A DNA stretch of 64,000 nt. It comes from Magicicada septendecula (taxonomy: Eukaryota > Arthropoda > Insecta > Hemiptera > Cicadidae). Below are positions 11,213 to 22,135 of the stretch, piece by piece. The stretch lies in contig CM068372.1 in assembly GCA_034769895.1 (NCBI GenBank), positions 374,623,258 to 374,687,257 on the forward strand. The letters run 5' to 3'. Positions within the stretch are counted from its first letter, which is position 1; each line of letters begins with the position of its first letter. The position numbers and the translations under genes are program-made. The notes under the pieces were generated by a model, which was not told the DNA's origin, did not search any database, and saw nothing but the letters and a program-made list of their open reading frames with translations.

Positions 11213-11318
11213 GTCCATCCAGCTCTCACTAGCCGCCACCTTCTTCTTCTTCTTCTTCTTCTTCTTCTTCTTCTTCTTCTTCTTCTTCTTCTTCTTCTTC
11301 TTCTTCTTCTTCTTCTTC
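11159..11318. repeat. (TG)n and (TTC)n microsatellites
   Basis: About 25 TG units (11159-11210) are separated by 30 bp from about 26 TTC units (11241-11318). No LINE sequence is visible on either side of the TTC array. Confidence 0.95.
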
Positions 11319-12090
11319 AATTAACTACTACGCTCACACTGACTGCTCTAGCCCACTGGCTTACTTCAAGTGTTGTTCCAAACGTCACCAGAATAAATAG
11401 GAAGTCTCGGATCCGTGGCTCGTCGTATCGGCAGTTTCTCAAAGTCCGTAACGTTGCCACCGGAAATGACAATCACTGCATACTAACAATGTTTGTAAAT
11501 AATATCGCTGGAAAAAACGAGTTTAATAGTTTTATACGATGAACGAAAATAATACATAAATTACTATACGTGCTTACACATGTATCTAGGGTTTTCCTAT
11601 ACGCATTTTGGCTGTTTGTTTATTAATCTACTGTTTATAAATTTTTTTTACCTTACTGCCAGCTGATATTTTGAACAATATCTTGTATGTCGTTTTATGA
11701 TGTGGAAACGCGGGTGGTCTTAAGAGATTCAAGTGTAGTAACTGTAGTTACGTTGCGTTTCCTTCGAGGTGTGTGCGGTGCTGCGACAGGACAAAAAAAG
11801 GAAACAGGATGAAAGGAATTAATTGGGAACGTGCTAGGTGATAAGAGTTATAAAGGAGATCAAGAATAAGTGGTAAGAACATGTGGTGAACATGGAGAGA
11901 AGAATCTTTTTCAGATTATTTGAGATAATATGTCCGCAGACGAGTTTCAGGCTGATCTGGGGACTAGCCCCCTTCAGAGGAAGGTTGATTAAAATAAGAG
12001 GAAACGAATGCCAGCGTAGGCCAAGTGTTAAGAAGGAGGATGCAGAGAGAGATAGAGAGATAGAAAGAGGGAGAGAGAGAGACACGAGTA

Positions 12091-12130
<40 letters not shown>

Positions 12131-12230
12131 GCAAAGGACAGGACTAGCAGGTCTTCATAGATGGCTGTTTAACCGGTGAAGAGTCAGATTTTAAGTGTTG
12201 AGGATGTTAAAGATGCTGTTTAGCATCAGG
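11319..12230. other. No recognisable gene; (GA)n and (GT)n tracts
   Basis: Contains a degenerate GA-rich tract (12044-12084) followed by (GT)n (12091-12125). Open frames here are low-complexity shadows. Confidence 0.4.
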
Positions 12231-12234
12231 AAGT

Positions 12235-13031
12235 AGTGTCAAGGTATACAAGAAGCTGAATCAAAAATCCGCTGGAATGGGACTGAATGTCAATATCAGC
12301 AAAACTAAATACCTGCTGACTTCTCCATCAGAAAGGAGAAGAAATCTGTATAATTTATACATAGCGGATAATTCTCTATTTGATGCAGTTTCTGTCATTT
12401 GATACGGTTAACAAGTTCAGATACCTAGGTAACATGATAGATAATGAAGGGTCCATAAAGACGATGATACATGACAGGATACAAACAGGAAATAGGGCGT
12501 ATTATGCTAACAGTAGACTGTTGAAAAGCAAACTCATTAGTCGTAATACAAAAATAAAAATATATAAAACACTTATCAGACCAGTTGCTACTTTTGGAGG
12601 CGAGACATGGACATTAACAAGGAAGAGGAACAGGAAACTCTAAGAAGGTTTGAAAGAAAGATCGTAAGACCTGTTATGGCCCGGTTAAAGAAGATGATGA
12701 ATGGAGAATAAGAAATAGCCAGGAGATAGTTGAGCTATTGTAAGATTCGTAAAGCCTTCTAATACAATGGGTGGGGGGGGGCTGGATGATCAGCGTATGC
12801 CGAAGAAAATCTTGACGGCACAAGTCTATAAAAGTAGAAAGAGGGGCCGACCTAGGATAAGATGGTCGAATGATGTGCTGGAAGATTCAAAGAGAATGAG
12901 CGCGAGGGGTTACAATGAGAGGGCAATGGATAGGAGACATTGCAGAAGATTGCTGTTGGAAGCCAGGGTTCACGTTGGGCTGTAATGGTAAACAAGAAGA
13001 AGAAGAAGAAGATGATGAAGAAGAAGATGAA
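12235..13031 (+). pseudogene. LINE family B 3' half with GAA tail
   Basis: Reading through frameshifts, the plus strand encodes SAGMGLNVNISKTKYLL, then [20 protein letters not shown], then [20 protein letters not shown] and KSRKRGRPRIRWSNDVLED, ending in RRLLLEARVHVGL and a stop at 12985. These are the thumb and C-terminal blocks of a LINE reverse transcriptase. Right after the stop comes a GAA/GAT-rich tail (12996-13031). Two other copies (28530-28741 and 40885-41220) share the same ending and the same GAA continuation, so this tail is a property of the family. Broken by at least two stops or shifts between 12643 and 12767. Confidence 0.75.
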
Positions 13032-13836
13032 GTGATGTCAAGGAAATGGTGGGAAAGAGGACAATCGGGGAGTACAGCCCAGTAGTAGAAGGAATAAATC
13101 GATTATAAAGGTTAGCTAACTAGCAAACGGTTGATGGGGAACGTGGGATGCTTAATATTGAAATATAATGTGCTTAATATTTCTGGTTGGCCGTAGCTAG
13201 TAGCGTGGACGGAAACTTTGCAAAGGAAGTTTTTCAACTTAAAGACGCAGAGGTAGGAGAGTAGTTGATAGTCCCTGGAGACGAACTGGAAGAACTCTGC
13301 AGGACTGGAATATGCTTACAGTCTAATCCTGGAAGGGGAAATGTAACATATAATGTTTTAATTGAACGCTGCTCAATTAAAAATGTCTCCTCATTAAGGA
13401 CACATACTCATTAATGAGTATACACATTAAGTTGGTAAACACCGTATACATTCGAACGATATGAGTTTTACGCGTTATGTCCAACAGTATATAATTGTCC
13501 ATCTGCGTAATACGTGAATCCCAAGTACCAACTGCGAGATGCTCTCAATTCCAAAAGTTAAAATCTCGAAATATAACATAAGTCTGTTCAGAAACAGTTC
13601 GAGTGTTTCACAGATAGCGACATACACAATGTGTATGGTGGATTTCTACATTTGTGAGTCATACTATTGTGCAGAAAGAGACATAGCTTGTACAGGCAAG
13701 TACTCAAAACGTGTTTAGTTTAGTTACGGCGGCTTGTTAAGACGAGTTGATCCCGTGTAATAGTGTCCCGCGTGAAACTGAGGGAATCAGTGCAAGATAA
13801 TGCCAAGTTTCATTTTTGAGAAATTCAAAGTTGAAA
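13032..13836. other. No recognisable gene
   Basis: A possible decayed LINE tail near 13240-13320 (AGVVDSPWRRTGRTLQDWN-like) is too weak to claim. Otherwise unassigned. Confidence 0.35.
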
Positions 13837-14608
13837 GTTTACAGCAGGGGTCTCCAAACTACGGCCCGTGGGCCCGATCCGGCCCGCGGCAAACCAGCCG
13901 ATGCTGCGTACAGTTTTTAAATAAATCGTCAACATAGTTCAAATAGTATAGCATTTTACTAAGTAACTAAACGAGTAATAAGTTCAGTAAAATGTTATAA
14001 TATTATGTACAAGTTTAAAACATTTACGTGGTTAATGTGCTTGTTCGTCTGGCTGCCTTGAATGAATCACACTTTTAACTCGCATCTCATTGAGTGATGA
14101 TTTCAAGGAAACAAAAAAACGTTGCAAGAACAATGCTTTCAATGTTTGGATCGACCTATATCTGCGAACAAACGTTTTCAAAAATTAACTTTGTAAAATC
14201 AAAATACAGGGATAACGTGTCAGACGAACACTTGAATTCCATTTTAGTGATAGGAGCATCAAAATTTGACCCAAAATGGACAGCCATTATATGTCAAAAG
14301 CAACTCCACACATTCCATACGTATATAAGAAAGCCAAAAAATAAATAATACATAAGAAATATCTTTGAATGTTATTTTTCCTTACTCTTATTTACATTAA
14401 TTTGGATAAGTGAATTTGCTTTCTTTGGTTAAGTCTGCTTAATTTTTATTTAAATACCTATTTTATTGACTTGATTATTTCAAAAACTTAAAAAAATAAG
14501 GTTACAACCTTACAACCTTACAAGGCCTTGTATGTTGTTGGCCCGCTTGACTTCCAAGATTTTCAATTCGGCCCTCAAGTGAAAAGTTTGGAGACCCCTG
14601 GTTTATAC
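13837..14608 (+). mobile_element. Internally deleted hAT transposon with 16-bp TIRs
   Basis: The element is 13845-14600 (756 bp). The 16-bp inverted repeat caggggtctccaaact is perfect at both ends. The flanking 8-mers gtttacag (13837-13844) and gtttatac (14601-14608) match at 6 of 8. Inside, GGCCCG-rich subterminal text flanks a residual transposase C-terminal frame. An autonomous element of this kind would be several kb, so most of the coding region has been lost. Confidence 0.85.
14094..14348 (+). pseudogene. hAT transposase C-terminal (dimerisation) fragment
   Basis: The frame gives MLSMFGSTYICEQTFSKINF then KSKYRDNVSDEHLNSIL. The pattern aromatic-G-S-T-Y-x-C-E-x-x-F-S-x-x-x-F-x-K-S-K-x-R matches the C-terminal dimerisation region of hAT transposases of the type related to vertebrate EPM2AIP1/ZBED-like proteins. 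The upstream DNA-binding and RNase H-like regions are missing. The frame is complete to a stop at 14348, which suggests that the deletion is not very old. Confidence 0.75.
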
Positions 14609-15080
14609 ATATCCTCGAATGTTTTGGAACTAACTAGATAGCTTTTAAGAACATAATTGTTATATTTATTTAGTTGTGAATATACTGCACACATTACTTG
14701 CCGGCATGTACTACTGAATACAGTCCACATCTCAATTTAAGAAAAAATGTGGCTTGGAACTAGCTTTCTCCAAACCCCTGAATGAAGTTTTTGTCTTTAC
14801 CTTCAGGTAATACCCGCTTGCCATTGGAGTTGGTCACCTCAGTTTTTTAGGGCTGCTCAGGGTTACTGGAATACTCCAGCTTAGAGTTGAGAGTCGGAGT
14901 TGAGTATTTGGTAGTAACAGGAATAGGCGACGGAAAAGCGCTTAATAAGCTGCTTGTTTTATCACACATTGCTGGACAATAAGGAAAACTGGCCTTCACA
15001 GAATTAACAGATTTAAAATGACAAACAGAAGAATTACGTTTTACAATAATGTTTACGAGAAGGACTAATCGGTTCCCACT
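14609..15080. other. No recognisable gene
   Basis: No family motifs or repeats seen. Confidence 0.4.
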
Positions 15081-15084
15081 AGAA

Positions 15085-15340
15085 AATTAAAATTCAAAGA
15101 CTGCGGCAATAAACCGGGGAATAATGTAATTCTTTGGTCACATCATAAAAGAAGATGGGACAGAAAAACAAAGTAAAGTCGAAGAGTCTGACCGGAGAGG
15201 AAGATTACCTACACTCTTCGCTGATACAATTACAAAAAGCAACGGATACAATGTCTGAAGCAACGGATAAGGACGGCTGAAGACGTTTGGAGAACAATGT
15301 TACAGTCAAAAGCTTGATGAAGATTCACAAAGTTAGGGTG
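15085..15340 (+). pseudogene. LINE 3' tail relic
   Basis: Fragments FFGHIIKEDGTEKQ and RLKTFGEQCYSQKLDED can be read with shifts. They resemble the 'GHI-R-...W' tail of LINE reverse transcriptases. Highly decayed; the clade is unknown. Confidence 0.4.
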
Positions 15341-15454
15341 ATCGATGTAGCGACTGACGAGGAGAGATCGACTAACAGTAGACTATAATATTTATATATC
15401 AGTAGTAATTTTATCAACTTTACATTTTAAAAAATACTGTGTTCTTTCTTACAT

Positions 15455-15875
15455 GTAATGTGGAGCGTTGCTTTGTATGGTGCAGAGACATGGACACTGA
15501 GGAAGGAGGATTAGAAAAGATCAGAAGCATTTGAGATGTGTGTTTGGCGAGCAATGGAAAAAGTGAGGTTGGTTGATAAAGTAAGGAATGATGAAGTTTT
15601 AAGAAGAATAGGGGAAGAGAGAAGAATCCTGAAGGTAATATAAAATAGGAAAAGGAATTTGTTAGGTCATTGTTTAAGAAGAGACTGCTTGCTTATAATT
15701 GCCATGGAGGGTGTTATAGAAGGAGAAAAAGAAGAGGGCGTAGAAGATGAAGTTAATAGATAGGATTAAAATCAGAGGGTGTTAAGAAGAAACGAAAAGA
15801 CTGGCATGCGATAGGCCTGCTTGGAAAGCTTTTACCATTTGGAGACCTGCCTTAGGGCAGAACACCAAATAAAAA
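15455..15875 (+). pseudogene. LINE reverse transcriptase C-terminal relic
   Basis: The plus strand encodes WSVALYGAETWTLRKED, stop, KRSEAFEMCVWRAMEKVRLV, then VRNDEVLRRIGEERRIL and RNLLGHCLRRDCLL. These are the standard C-terminal blocks of a LINE reverse transcriptase. Premature stops interrupt the frame at least three times. The family is different from A and B (different linker residues). Confidence 0.7.
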
Positions 15876-16099
15876 AATATTGTGTAGACCAAAACAAATC
15901 GACTGTATTATGGTGTAAAATATACGCTATACGAAGTACTGGAGTAATGAATAATTGAATACTAGTTATTGCCATTACGTTAGCTTGTACTGTACTTCTG
16001 TAAAAGCGTGTTTAAAAATAGTGGTTGTGGCAACGTAAGCTTAACCGTTACTTTGGCTCCTCTTAGTATTTAAAAATCACAACTATTTTTTTGTGGAGT

Positions 16100-16391
16100 A
16101 AGAAAACATTGGTGGCGGCTCAGTAGACCAGTGGGTATGACACCTGGCTACTAATCTAGAGGTCCCGGGTTCTATTACCGGGCCCGCACCATAAAATACA
16201 AGGTGCGTTTTTCATCCCCCAGGTCGACTCAGCCTGTTGAAAACGAGTAGCTGGGATAACATCCTGGGGATAATAATCGGCGGCTGAAGCGTAGTGCTGG
16301 CCACACTGCCTTCCTTGTATGCCGTGTACGGCTCGCATGTGGCAGCCTACCCTGCCTACTCCTAAGCTACTTCGGTGGAATACACGGGAAC

Positions 16392-16424
<33 letters not shown>

Positions 16425-16435
16425 GAAAAATTGGT
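16100..16435 (+). mobile_element. tRNA-derived SINE copy 2 with imperfect duplication
   Basis: The element body is 16114-16422 and aligns along its whole length with the copy at 7720-8008, with scattered substitutions. The box B here is degraded (ggttctattacc), so the internal promoter is probably dead. The (TTA)n tail is longer than in copy 1 (about 16393-16422). Flanks aagaaaacattggt (16100-16113) and aagaaaaattggt (16423-16435) form a target duplication with one indel or substitution. Confidence 0.85.
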
Positions 16436-16905
16436 CACATTAATTGTCATTGCTGTTGCCTTTGCTTGTTCTTCTATGAAATGCAAAGGAATGTTTGAGA
16501 AAAGCTTTTTATTACAATTTGATCTCAACAGTCACTTCAGCTTCTTATACCTTAGGATGTCACCCAATTTTTTGTGTAGAAAGTAAGCACTTCATGCGTG
16601 TACATTAATTATTTAATTTTTTCTATATTATTAAAAATAAAAGACGCGAACATGACATTCGATTACAGAAGCTAACCAAAAGTTAAACTTAATTACTATA
16701 TACGTATGTATAATTACGCGAAAGTGGTTCTTACGACTCCCAAGTGTGATGAGATCAAATCGCCATGACATGTGATAAGTGGCTCTGAATTACCTTTAAC
16801 GAGCTTGAAAACGACCGGTACGTATGTCAGCCTACCGGCTTTGCTTTGAAATAAAAGCATAATAATTTTCACTGGAAACGCAGTTTAATACGTAGCTGAG
16901 ACGAA
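16436..16905. other. No recognisable gene
   Basis: AT-rich; nothing assignable. Confidence 0.4.
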
Positions 16906-16909
16906 ATTT

Positions 16910-17084
16910 GGTACCCCTTCTTCATTAGACAGATTACAATTTGGTACACCTTCTTCATTAGACAGATTACAATTTGGTACCCCTTCTTCATTAGACAGAT
17001 TACAATTTGGTACTATTTGGTACTCCTTCTTCATTAGACAGATTACAATTTGGTACCCCTTCTTTATTGGACAGATTACAATTC
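16910..17084. repeat. 33-bp minisatellite, five units
   Basis: Units start at 16910, 16943, 16976, 17019 and 17052. The core is ggtaccccttcttcattaga followed by cagattacaattt. A 10-bp partial unit (17009-17018) sits between units 3 and 4. The period is a multiple of three, so the minus strand stays open and spells an 11-residue repeat CNLSNEEGVPN. Nothing shows that it is translated. Confidence 0.95.
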
Positions 17085-17099
17085 TCAATGCTTCCTTGG

Positions 17100-17537
17100 T
17101 TGTACGAAGTTTCTGAGTCCCTCATGTATAATTGTGTTTATTTACAAAAGTAATCTGTCATCCTATCAGATAATAATAATAACAATAATAATAAAAGCGT
17201 TTTATTGACAAAGAAATAGAATTGGAATATAAAATTATTCTTAAAACTACAACACAAGACTGTCTTACTTTTTAAGACATTTGTAGACTGAAAAGTGATT
17301 ACAAAAGGAACTAAAATTGCATAATAAAAGTTCATACATGCATGTTCATACTGTATATAGTATAGCTTTAAGAAATAGTATAATGTATGACGAAGTGTCC
17401 GAGCATAAATAGCGGCCATTCCATCCAAATGCTCAGGATCATATTTCCAATATCAACTCTTCTTTAGCCTACTTCTCAGACTATCCGTAGTAAACACTAT
17501 TGCATACGATCATCTTGATATTGTTCACCACGAGAAC
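17100..17537. other. No recognisable gene
   Basis: Contains a short (AAT)n-type tract near 17168-17193. No gene seen. Confidence 0.4.
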
Positions 17538-17918
17538 TTAATGAATTGAGTGTTTGACAGTAGACAACTTAATGTCAAAGGAAGTGTTCAATAAAACAAC
17601 AAAAGGAACCACGTTATATTTTAAAATTTTCGAGCTTGTCGCGCGTGAACGAATACTGAAAGTGGCGACTCCGCTACGTTCTAACGTTTTGGCACCAATC
17701 ACCAGAGTAGAAACACATGGAAAGATGGGAATGAATGTCCCAAAGACAGCTGAACTCTGGATTTCTATATAAAGTGTCTGAAAAACTAACTCGCATCTGA
17801 AGGACCGCTCCAAGCACCAAACGAGAGGAGTGTGGGATGATCTGAATAGCCCGCTATCTGTACTACTGTCGTATGTTAAGCTTTGCAACTCAAGAAGGAA
17901 TGCGGTGACGTATGCCAT
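17538..17918 (-). CDS. Unrecognised 126-codon open frame
   Basis: I do not recognise this frame. It begins MAYVTAFLLELQSLTY and has a mixed composition without low-complexity bias. The opposite strand is also open across 17554-17772 (72 codons), so either strand or neither may be coding. The base composition is closer to 45% GC than the AT-rich flanks, which is why it stands out. It could be a decayed transposon segment or an exon. No splice, promoter or family evidence supports a choice. Confidence 0.2.
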   Translation of the reverse strand: MAYVTAFLLELQSLTYDSSTDSGLFRSSHTPLVWCLERSFRCELVFQTLYIEIQSSAVFGTFIPIFPCVSTLVIGAKTLERSGVATFSIRSRATSSKILKYNVVPFVVLLNTSFDIKLSTVKHSIH

Positions 17919-18204
17919 TCCACTGCACGTATCAAGGTACTACTACACATTTAAAATACGTTTAACACTGCCTCTCGCACTGTATTTTTAACTGCATATA
18001 GGGATAGCCATTATGTTTTATCTATGCCTGTTTCATTTATTGCTTACACTTTTCAGATCAATATTAACTACCAATAAAAATGTTACTTTAGGAAGTGTAA
18101 TTATATAGATACCTAAACGGATTTAATGGCAATATAAAGCATAGTCAACTAATGACAGAAATTATAATTAACAGGTAAGATGGTTGAGTAAGTTGTGACT
18201 TACC
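17919..18204. other. AT-rich flank of the DD82E transposase
   Basis: No gene. I looked here and in 19600-20000 for the terminal inverted repeats of the adjacent transposon and found no convincing pair by eye. A short inverted pair, aggtaag and cttacct, lies at about 18173-18205. Confidence 0.3.
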
Positions 18205-19599
18205 TCATGTAAGTGGTTGGGCCAATTCCGAATCTGTTTCAGAGTCCTCGCTATCACTGTTGTCACTGGCACTTTCACTGTCATCACTGATACCTCCTGT
18301 TTCAATTACAAAACTGTCAATAATGTCTGACGTAGTGCCATCTTTATCCCAGTAGTAGTCCTCCATTCGTATAACGTGGTTTTCATATCCTGTCCAATCG
18401 CAAGGTGTAACTGATTCAATTGCCATTTCAGTAATTTTCTTAAGCGCATCTAACGATAAATCTCCTGTTGTATCATTGTCCCGTATTATACGCTTCATTT
18501 TTGCCCATGCTAATTCAATAGCGTTCAGATCGCACATATACGGTGGTAATCGAAGAGGTGTGTGACCAAAAGCTTTCAAAATAGCGTCTATCTTAAATGT
18601 TTTTTCTTTTGATCTATGCGCTTCTATAAGACAGTAAAGTTCTTGTTTGCGCATTTTTTCATCATAGTAGATGCCGTTTCTAAAAAGCCACTCTCTCATT
18701 TCTTCTTTTAGAGCGTATTTTGACGGTACCTTGTCAGTTTGGGTACAGTGGTACGGAGCATTGTCCATTATAACTATTGATTTTGCTGGCAAATTTGGTA
18801 AAAGCTTTTCATTAATCCATTTTTCAAAATTAACACTATTCATTTGCCCGTGATAATCTCCACTAGACAAACCGGCCTTGAATACAAGTTTCGCGTTAGG
18901 TATAAATCCATTTCTGCTCCCTGCATGCAATATTATTAGTCTCTTCGAGCCACTCTGATTAATGTGAATATTGCATTCGTCACTTCGCCATCCTCTCTGA
19001 TGCGTTAAGTTACTGTCTACCCATGTTTCATCTATGAACACTATCTCTCTATTCTCTTTTCGATAAAGTTTAAGCTGTGTAAGATAACGATGCCGCCACA
19101 TCACGATTTGCGGTCTTTCAATTAGTAGACTTCTTTTATTACTAAATCTTTTCCACTTAAACCCTATTTCCTTAATTATTTTTAGTAAAGAACTGTTACC
19201 CCATGGAAAATATATTTTTTCTTTCACCACGGGTAGAAGTTTTGCCACTGTCGGCACTTTTTTCTGCACTGTGTAAAAATCATTAATAATTCTTCTGATT
19301 ACACACCTGTCAAACTCGTCCACGCTTACCACGGTGTGATTCGGTCTAGTTTTTCTCCGTTTCCCTGGGATACTTAAACGCTGATCCGGGCAATTTTCTA
19401 GACGCGTATTGTATTCTTTCCGGATTTTTTTAATTGTAAATTCTGAAACGACAGTGTAATACGCTGCTCTTGATGTAGCGTTTTTAACTGTGAAGGAATA
19501 TGCCCCTTTCCTTGATTCTTCATCACACTTTTCAATAACAGACGATATAATTTCACGTCCTTCCGAATGAATTGTATTGTTACTTTTTTGCGAAGTCAT
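18205..19599 (-). CDS. Intact Tc1/mariner-superfamily DDE transposase, DD82E type
   Basis: A 464-codon uninterrupted frame from ATG at 19599. After an N-terminal DNA-binding region (about residues 1-165, with basic KRRKTRPNHT), the catalytic blocks are VFIDETWVDSN (first Asp, about residue 192), IVIMDNAPYH (second Asp) and LPPYMCDLNAIELAW (Glu). Counting directly, 82 residues separate the second Asp from the Glu. This is far longer than the 34 of Tc1 or mariner and fits the DD82E group of the IS630-Tc1-mariner superfamily, which I recall being named Sailor. The extra residues (EEMREWLFRNGIYYDE region) form an insertion. The C terminus is acidic and Ser-rich. Expected activity is cut-and-paste transposition at TA sites. 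It is either a young autonomous element or a retained gene; terminal repeats were not found. Confidence 0.9.
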   Translation of the reverse strand: MTSQKSNNTIHSEGREIISSVIEKCDEESRKGAYSFTVKNATSRAAYYTVVSEFTIKKIRKEYNTRLENCPDQRLSIPGKRRKTRPNHTVVSVDEFDRCVIRRIINDFYTVQKKVPTVAKLLPVVKEKIYFPWGNSSLLKIIKEIGFKWKRFSNKRSLLIERPQIVMWRHRYLTQLKLYRKENREIVFIDETWVDSNLTHQRGWRSDECNIHINQSGSKRLIILHAGSRNGFIPNAKLVFKAGLSSGDYHGQMNSVNFEKWINEKLLPNLPAKSIVIMDNAPYHCTQTDKVPSKYALKEEMREWLFRNGIYYDEKMRKQELYCLIEAHRSKEKTFKIDAILKAFGHTPLRLPPYMCDLNAIELAWAKMKRIIRDNDTTGDLSLDALKKITEMAIESVTPCDWTGYENHVIRMEDYYWDKDGTTSDIIDSFVIETGGISDDSESASDNSDSEDSETDSELAQPLT

Positions 19600-20200
19600 T
19601 TTAATATTATTTTTTAACGGAACTACTCATAAAATATAATTATTAATGTCAAATTCACTGCTTAGTAATTGACAACGAACAATAAAATAATTAAACGATA
19701 GGCTAATAGTTAATTTGTACCGATTAAGAAAACACAAACAAAATATTCAATAGATTACACTGACATATAATGTACGAACACTCAATCTAATACGCACACG
19801 AAATAACAACTGAATACGTCTTCTGAACAATTCCATACAGAACAAATACGTACTGAACAATGTTTACAGAACCAGTAATACCGCACCAACACAAGCACGC
19901 GTTATGATTAAGTACTAAGAAGTAGACCCCCCGCTCTTCAGACGTCTCGGCAGCACAGCTTGTACGAACACAGTACAAGGTCAGAAGACGGTGTCCTGAG
20001 CCTACAGATGTCCTACTAGGTCTGAGAAGTCCTAGATAACACTCTTGATTTGGGCAACCATGAAAGTCTTCGGACTTAACAAGGAAAAAGGAATGTTATG
20101 CAGCAGATTGAACATGGATTAGAGGGGAAAAAACGGCGATGTGTTTTATATGGAATGTTTTACTTCATGCGTACAAAGAAGAACAAGGGAGAGATAAGAG
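19600..20200. other. Upstream flank of the DD82E transposase
   Basis: No gene recognised. AT-rich up to about 19800, then mixed composition. Confidence 0.35.
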
Positions 20201-20214
20201 GCTGGAAATATAGA

Positions 20215-20500
20215 TTTGCAGGAGAGTAGAACACTTGTGCGGGGATTAAAGAGGACAAAAGGTAACTGGATTGGACATATTTGAGAGCAAGTTGACTAGA
20301 GCAACACATGGCGTAGAGGGGAAGACGAAGTTCAGTGTGGAGTGTGGGTGCATGTGAAGAACCCTGTACGAATACGAACGGAGACAGTCGTGGTGCATGG
20401 AGCTCGAGGATAATGTGACGACTTTTACAGGCTTACAGAATTACATATCTGGGAGTACCTTACTACTAATGGACAGGAAAATTGTGATCGCGAGAAAACT
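20215..20500 (+). pseudogene. Probable LINE 3' relic
   Basis: The plus strand encodes GLKRTKGNWIGHI before a stop. The 'K-NWIGHI-R' block is a hallmark of the C-terminal tail of several LINE reverse transcriptases. What follows is too decayed to read. Confidence 0.45.
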
Positions 20501-22135
20501 ACATTGATCTGTATTGAACAAGCCAAGCAAGTTCTCAGTATTAATTTGACCGCTTGGAATCTGACTCTCTATCTATATGTTTGGGGTCACGTTAGCTTTC
20601 GAACGCACCTAGCAATTTTCCTAGAATTTGGCATGTGTGTTCATACTTTTATTCCACATAACCTACTGTTTTTGAGATTGATCCTCCCCCGAAATAAGGG
20701 GGGGAGACAAAAATATGAGGGGTTAAAATTTAAAAAAGAATCGAAAAAAGCCATGTGAGGTAATTAGAAGGGAATTTTAACTACAATATAAATGTAGTGT
20801 TCGTTTTAGAAAAATTAAAAAAGTTTTCATCATTTGAACTTAAAGAAGGTAAACAATTTGAAAAAAGTTATAAAACCCAATGTGGGGCATAGAATTAAAG
20901 AGAATCTCAACAGAAATGTAAATAAAGTGTTTAGATTTGGGAATTTAAAGATTTTTAGACACTGCGGCCTACAAAATGTAAACATTTTGAAAAAAAAATT
21001 ACTTTAAAGTCCATGTCGGCTGTCAGAATAAAGGGAATTACAAGATAAATCCGAATGTATTGCTTATTTAAAAGTTTTTAAATTTTTGGTACACCTCACG
21101 CTAAAAATTAAAGTCTAAATTATAAAACTTTGTAGGATTGTATGTAGGGCAACTGCAGTCCAGGGCGTTTCACATTTATAAGACTAAGAGAATTTACAAA
21201 ACACCATAAGATTAATATTTTCTGTGTACAGTAGACTAATAAAATTTCATACTTAGCGTAAGTTTCTACTGCAAGCTCGTCGTTTGTATGAACGTATAAC
21301 ACGTTAAAAGTGACAAAAAAATTAAAATAAAATATAGAATATGGGAAACGGTGTGTGATTACCTAATCATGCTGTTTCTCGGCTATGACAAAGAATTATA
21401 CACGCGCGGAACGTTACCCACAAATTTATTAATTAGAGTTTATTTAATAATTATAATGTTTATTATTTTCTTCAAAACTGTGAGCGAGATCTGCAGATCA
21501 GAGAGATTATTGGTATTGTTTTGTTTGTTACCTTTAATAGCTCATTAAGACAGTATAAACGATCGCTTGTATGATAAACAAATGGAATGAAGCGACTCGC
21601 ATACATTACCGCTTTCGCACACCGGTGACAGGAAAACCTCTCGCTACCAGACCTGTGAAGAGTAAGTTTACCCCTGGCCCAGATATGTTTTCTTATATAT
21701 GCTAGAACAGCTGATTTTGTCGACAGTACAGTATTGCCAGCTTAACCCAAGAGCATACATATTTCTGGGCACTCTGGCCCAGAAGAATGTGAAACTCTAT
21801 CTAGGCCTACATGGCTTGATCTGTGTCCGCATGTTGCCAAAACCTTTAAAATACAGTCATGCAATGTGTCCAATTTTTTTACACGTGGGCTGTACGGAAA
21901 ATTTGGTATGTCCAGATGTGGTACACACGGGCTCTAGAAAAAGTGTTGTGTGGCCAAAAAATGGTACACATGGTAGCAAGCAAGAGTGTTAAGTAATAAG
22001 GCCAAGAAGTAATGGTCCTATCAATGGGCTGTGGTATTGGAATTATAGGCAATAGGAAAAAATTCCTTTCGAAATTTAAAGAATATTCTTATTGTTTAAA
22101 ACAAAGATGACGATAGTTAAATACAGCACAGTTGT
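20500..22135. other. No gene; diverged repeats
   Basis: Between about 20690 and 21110 there are three poorly matched units of about 130 bp, anchored on gaatttnaac...taaatgtagtgtt-like text at about 20775, 20903 and 21036. The rest is AT-rich and unassigned. Confidence 0.35.

Noticed and set aside
16910..17084. CRISPR array
   Set aside because: Units are directly adjacent, without unique spacers. The 32-bp array at 39767-40022 was rejected for the same reason; context is also eukaryotic.
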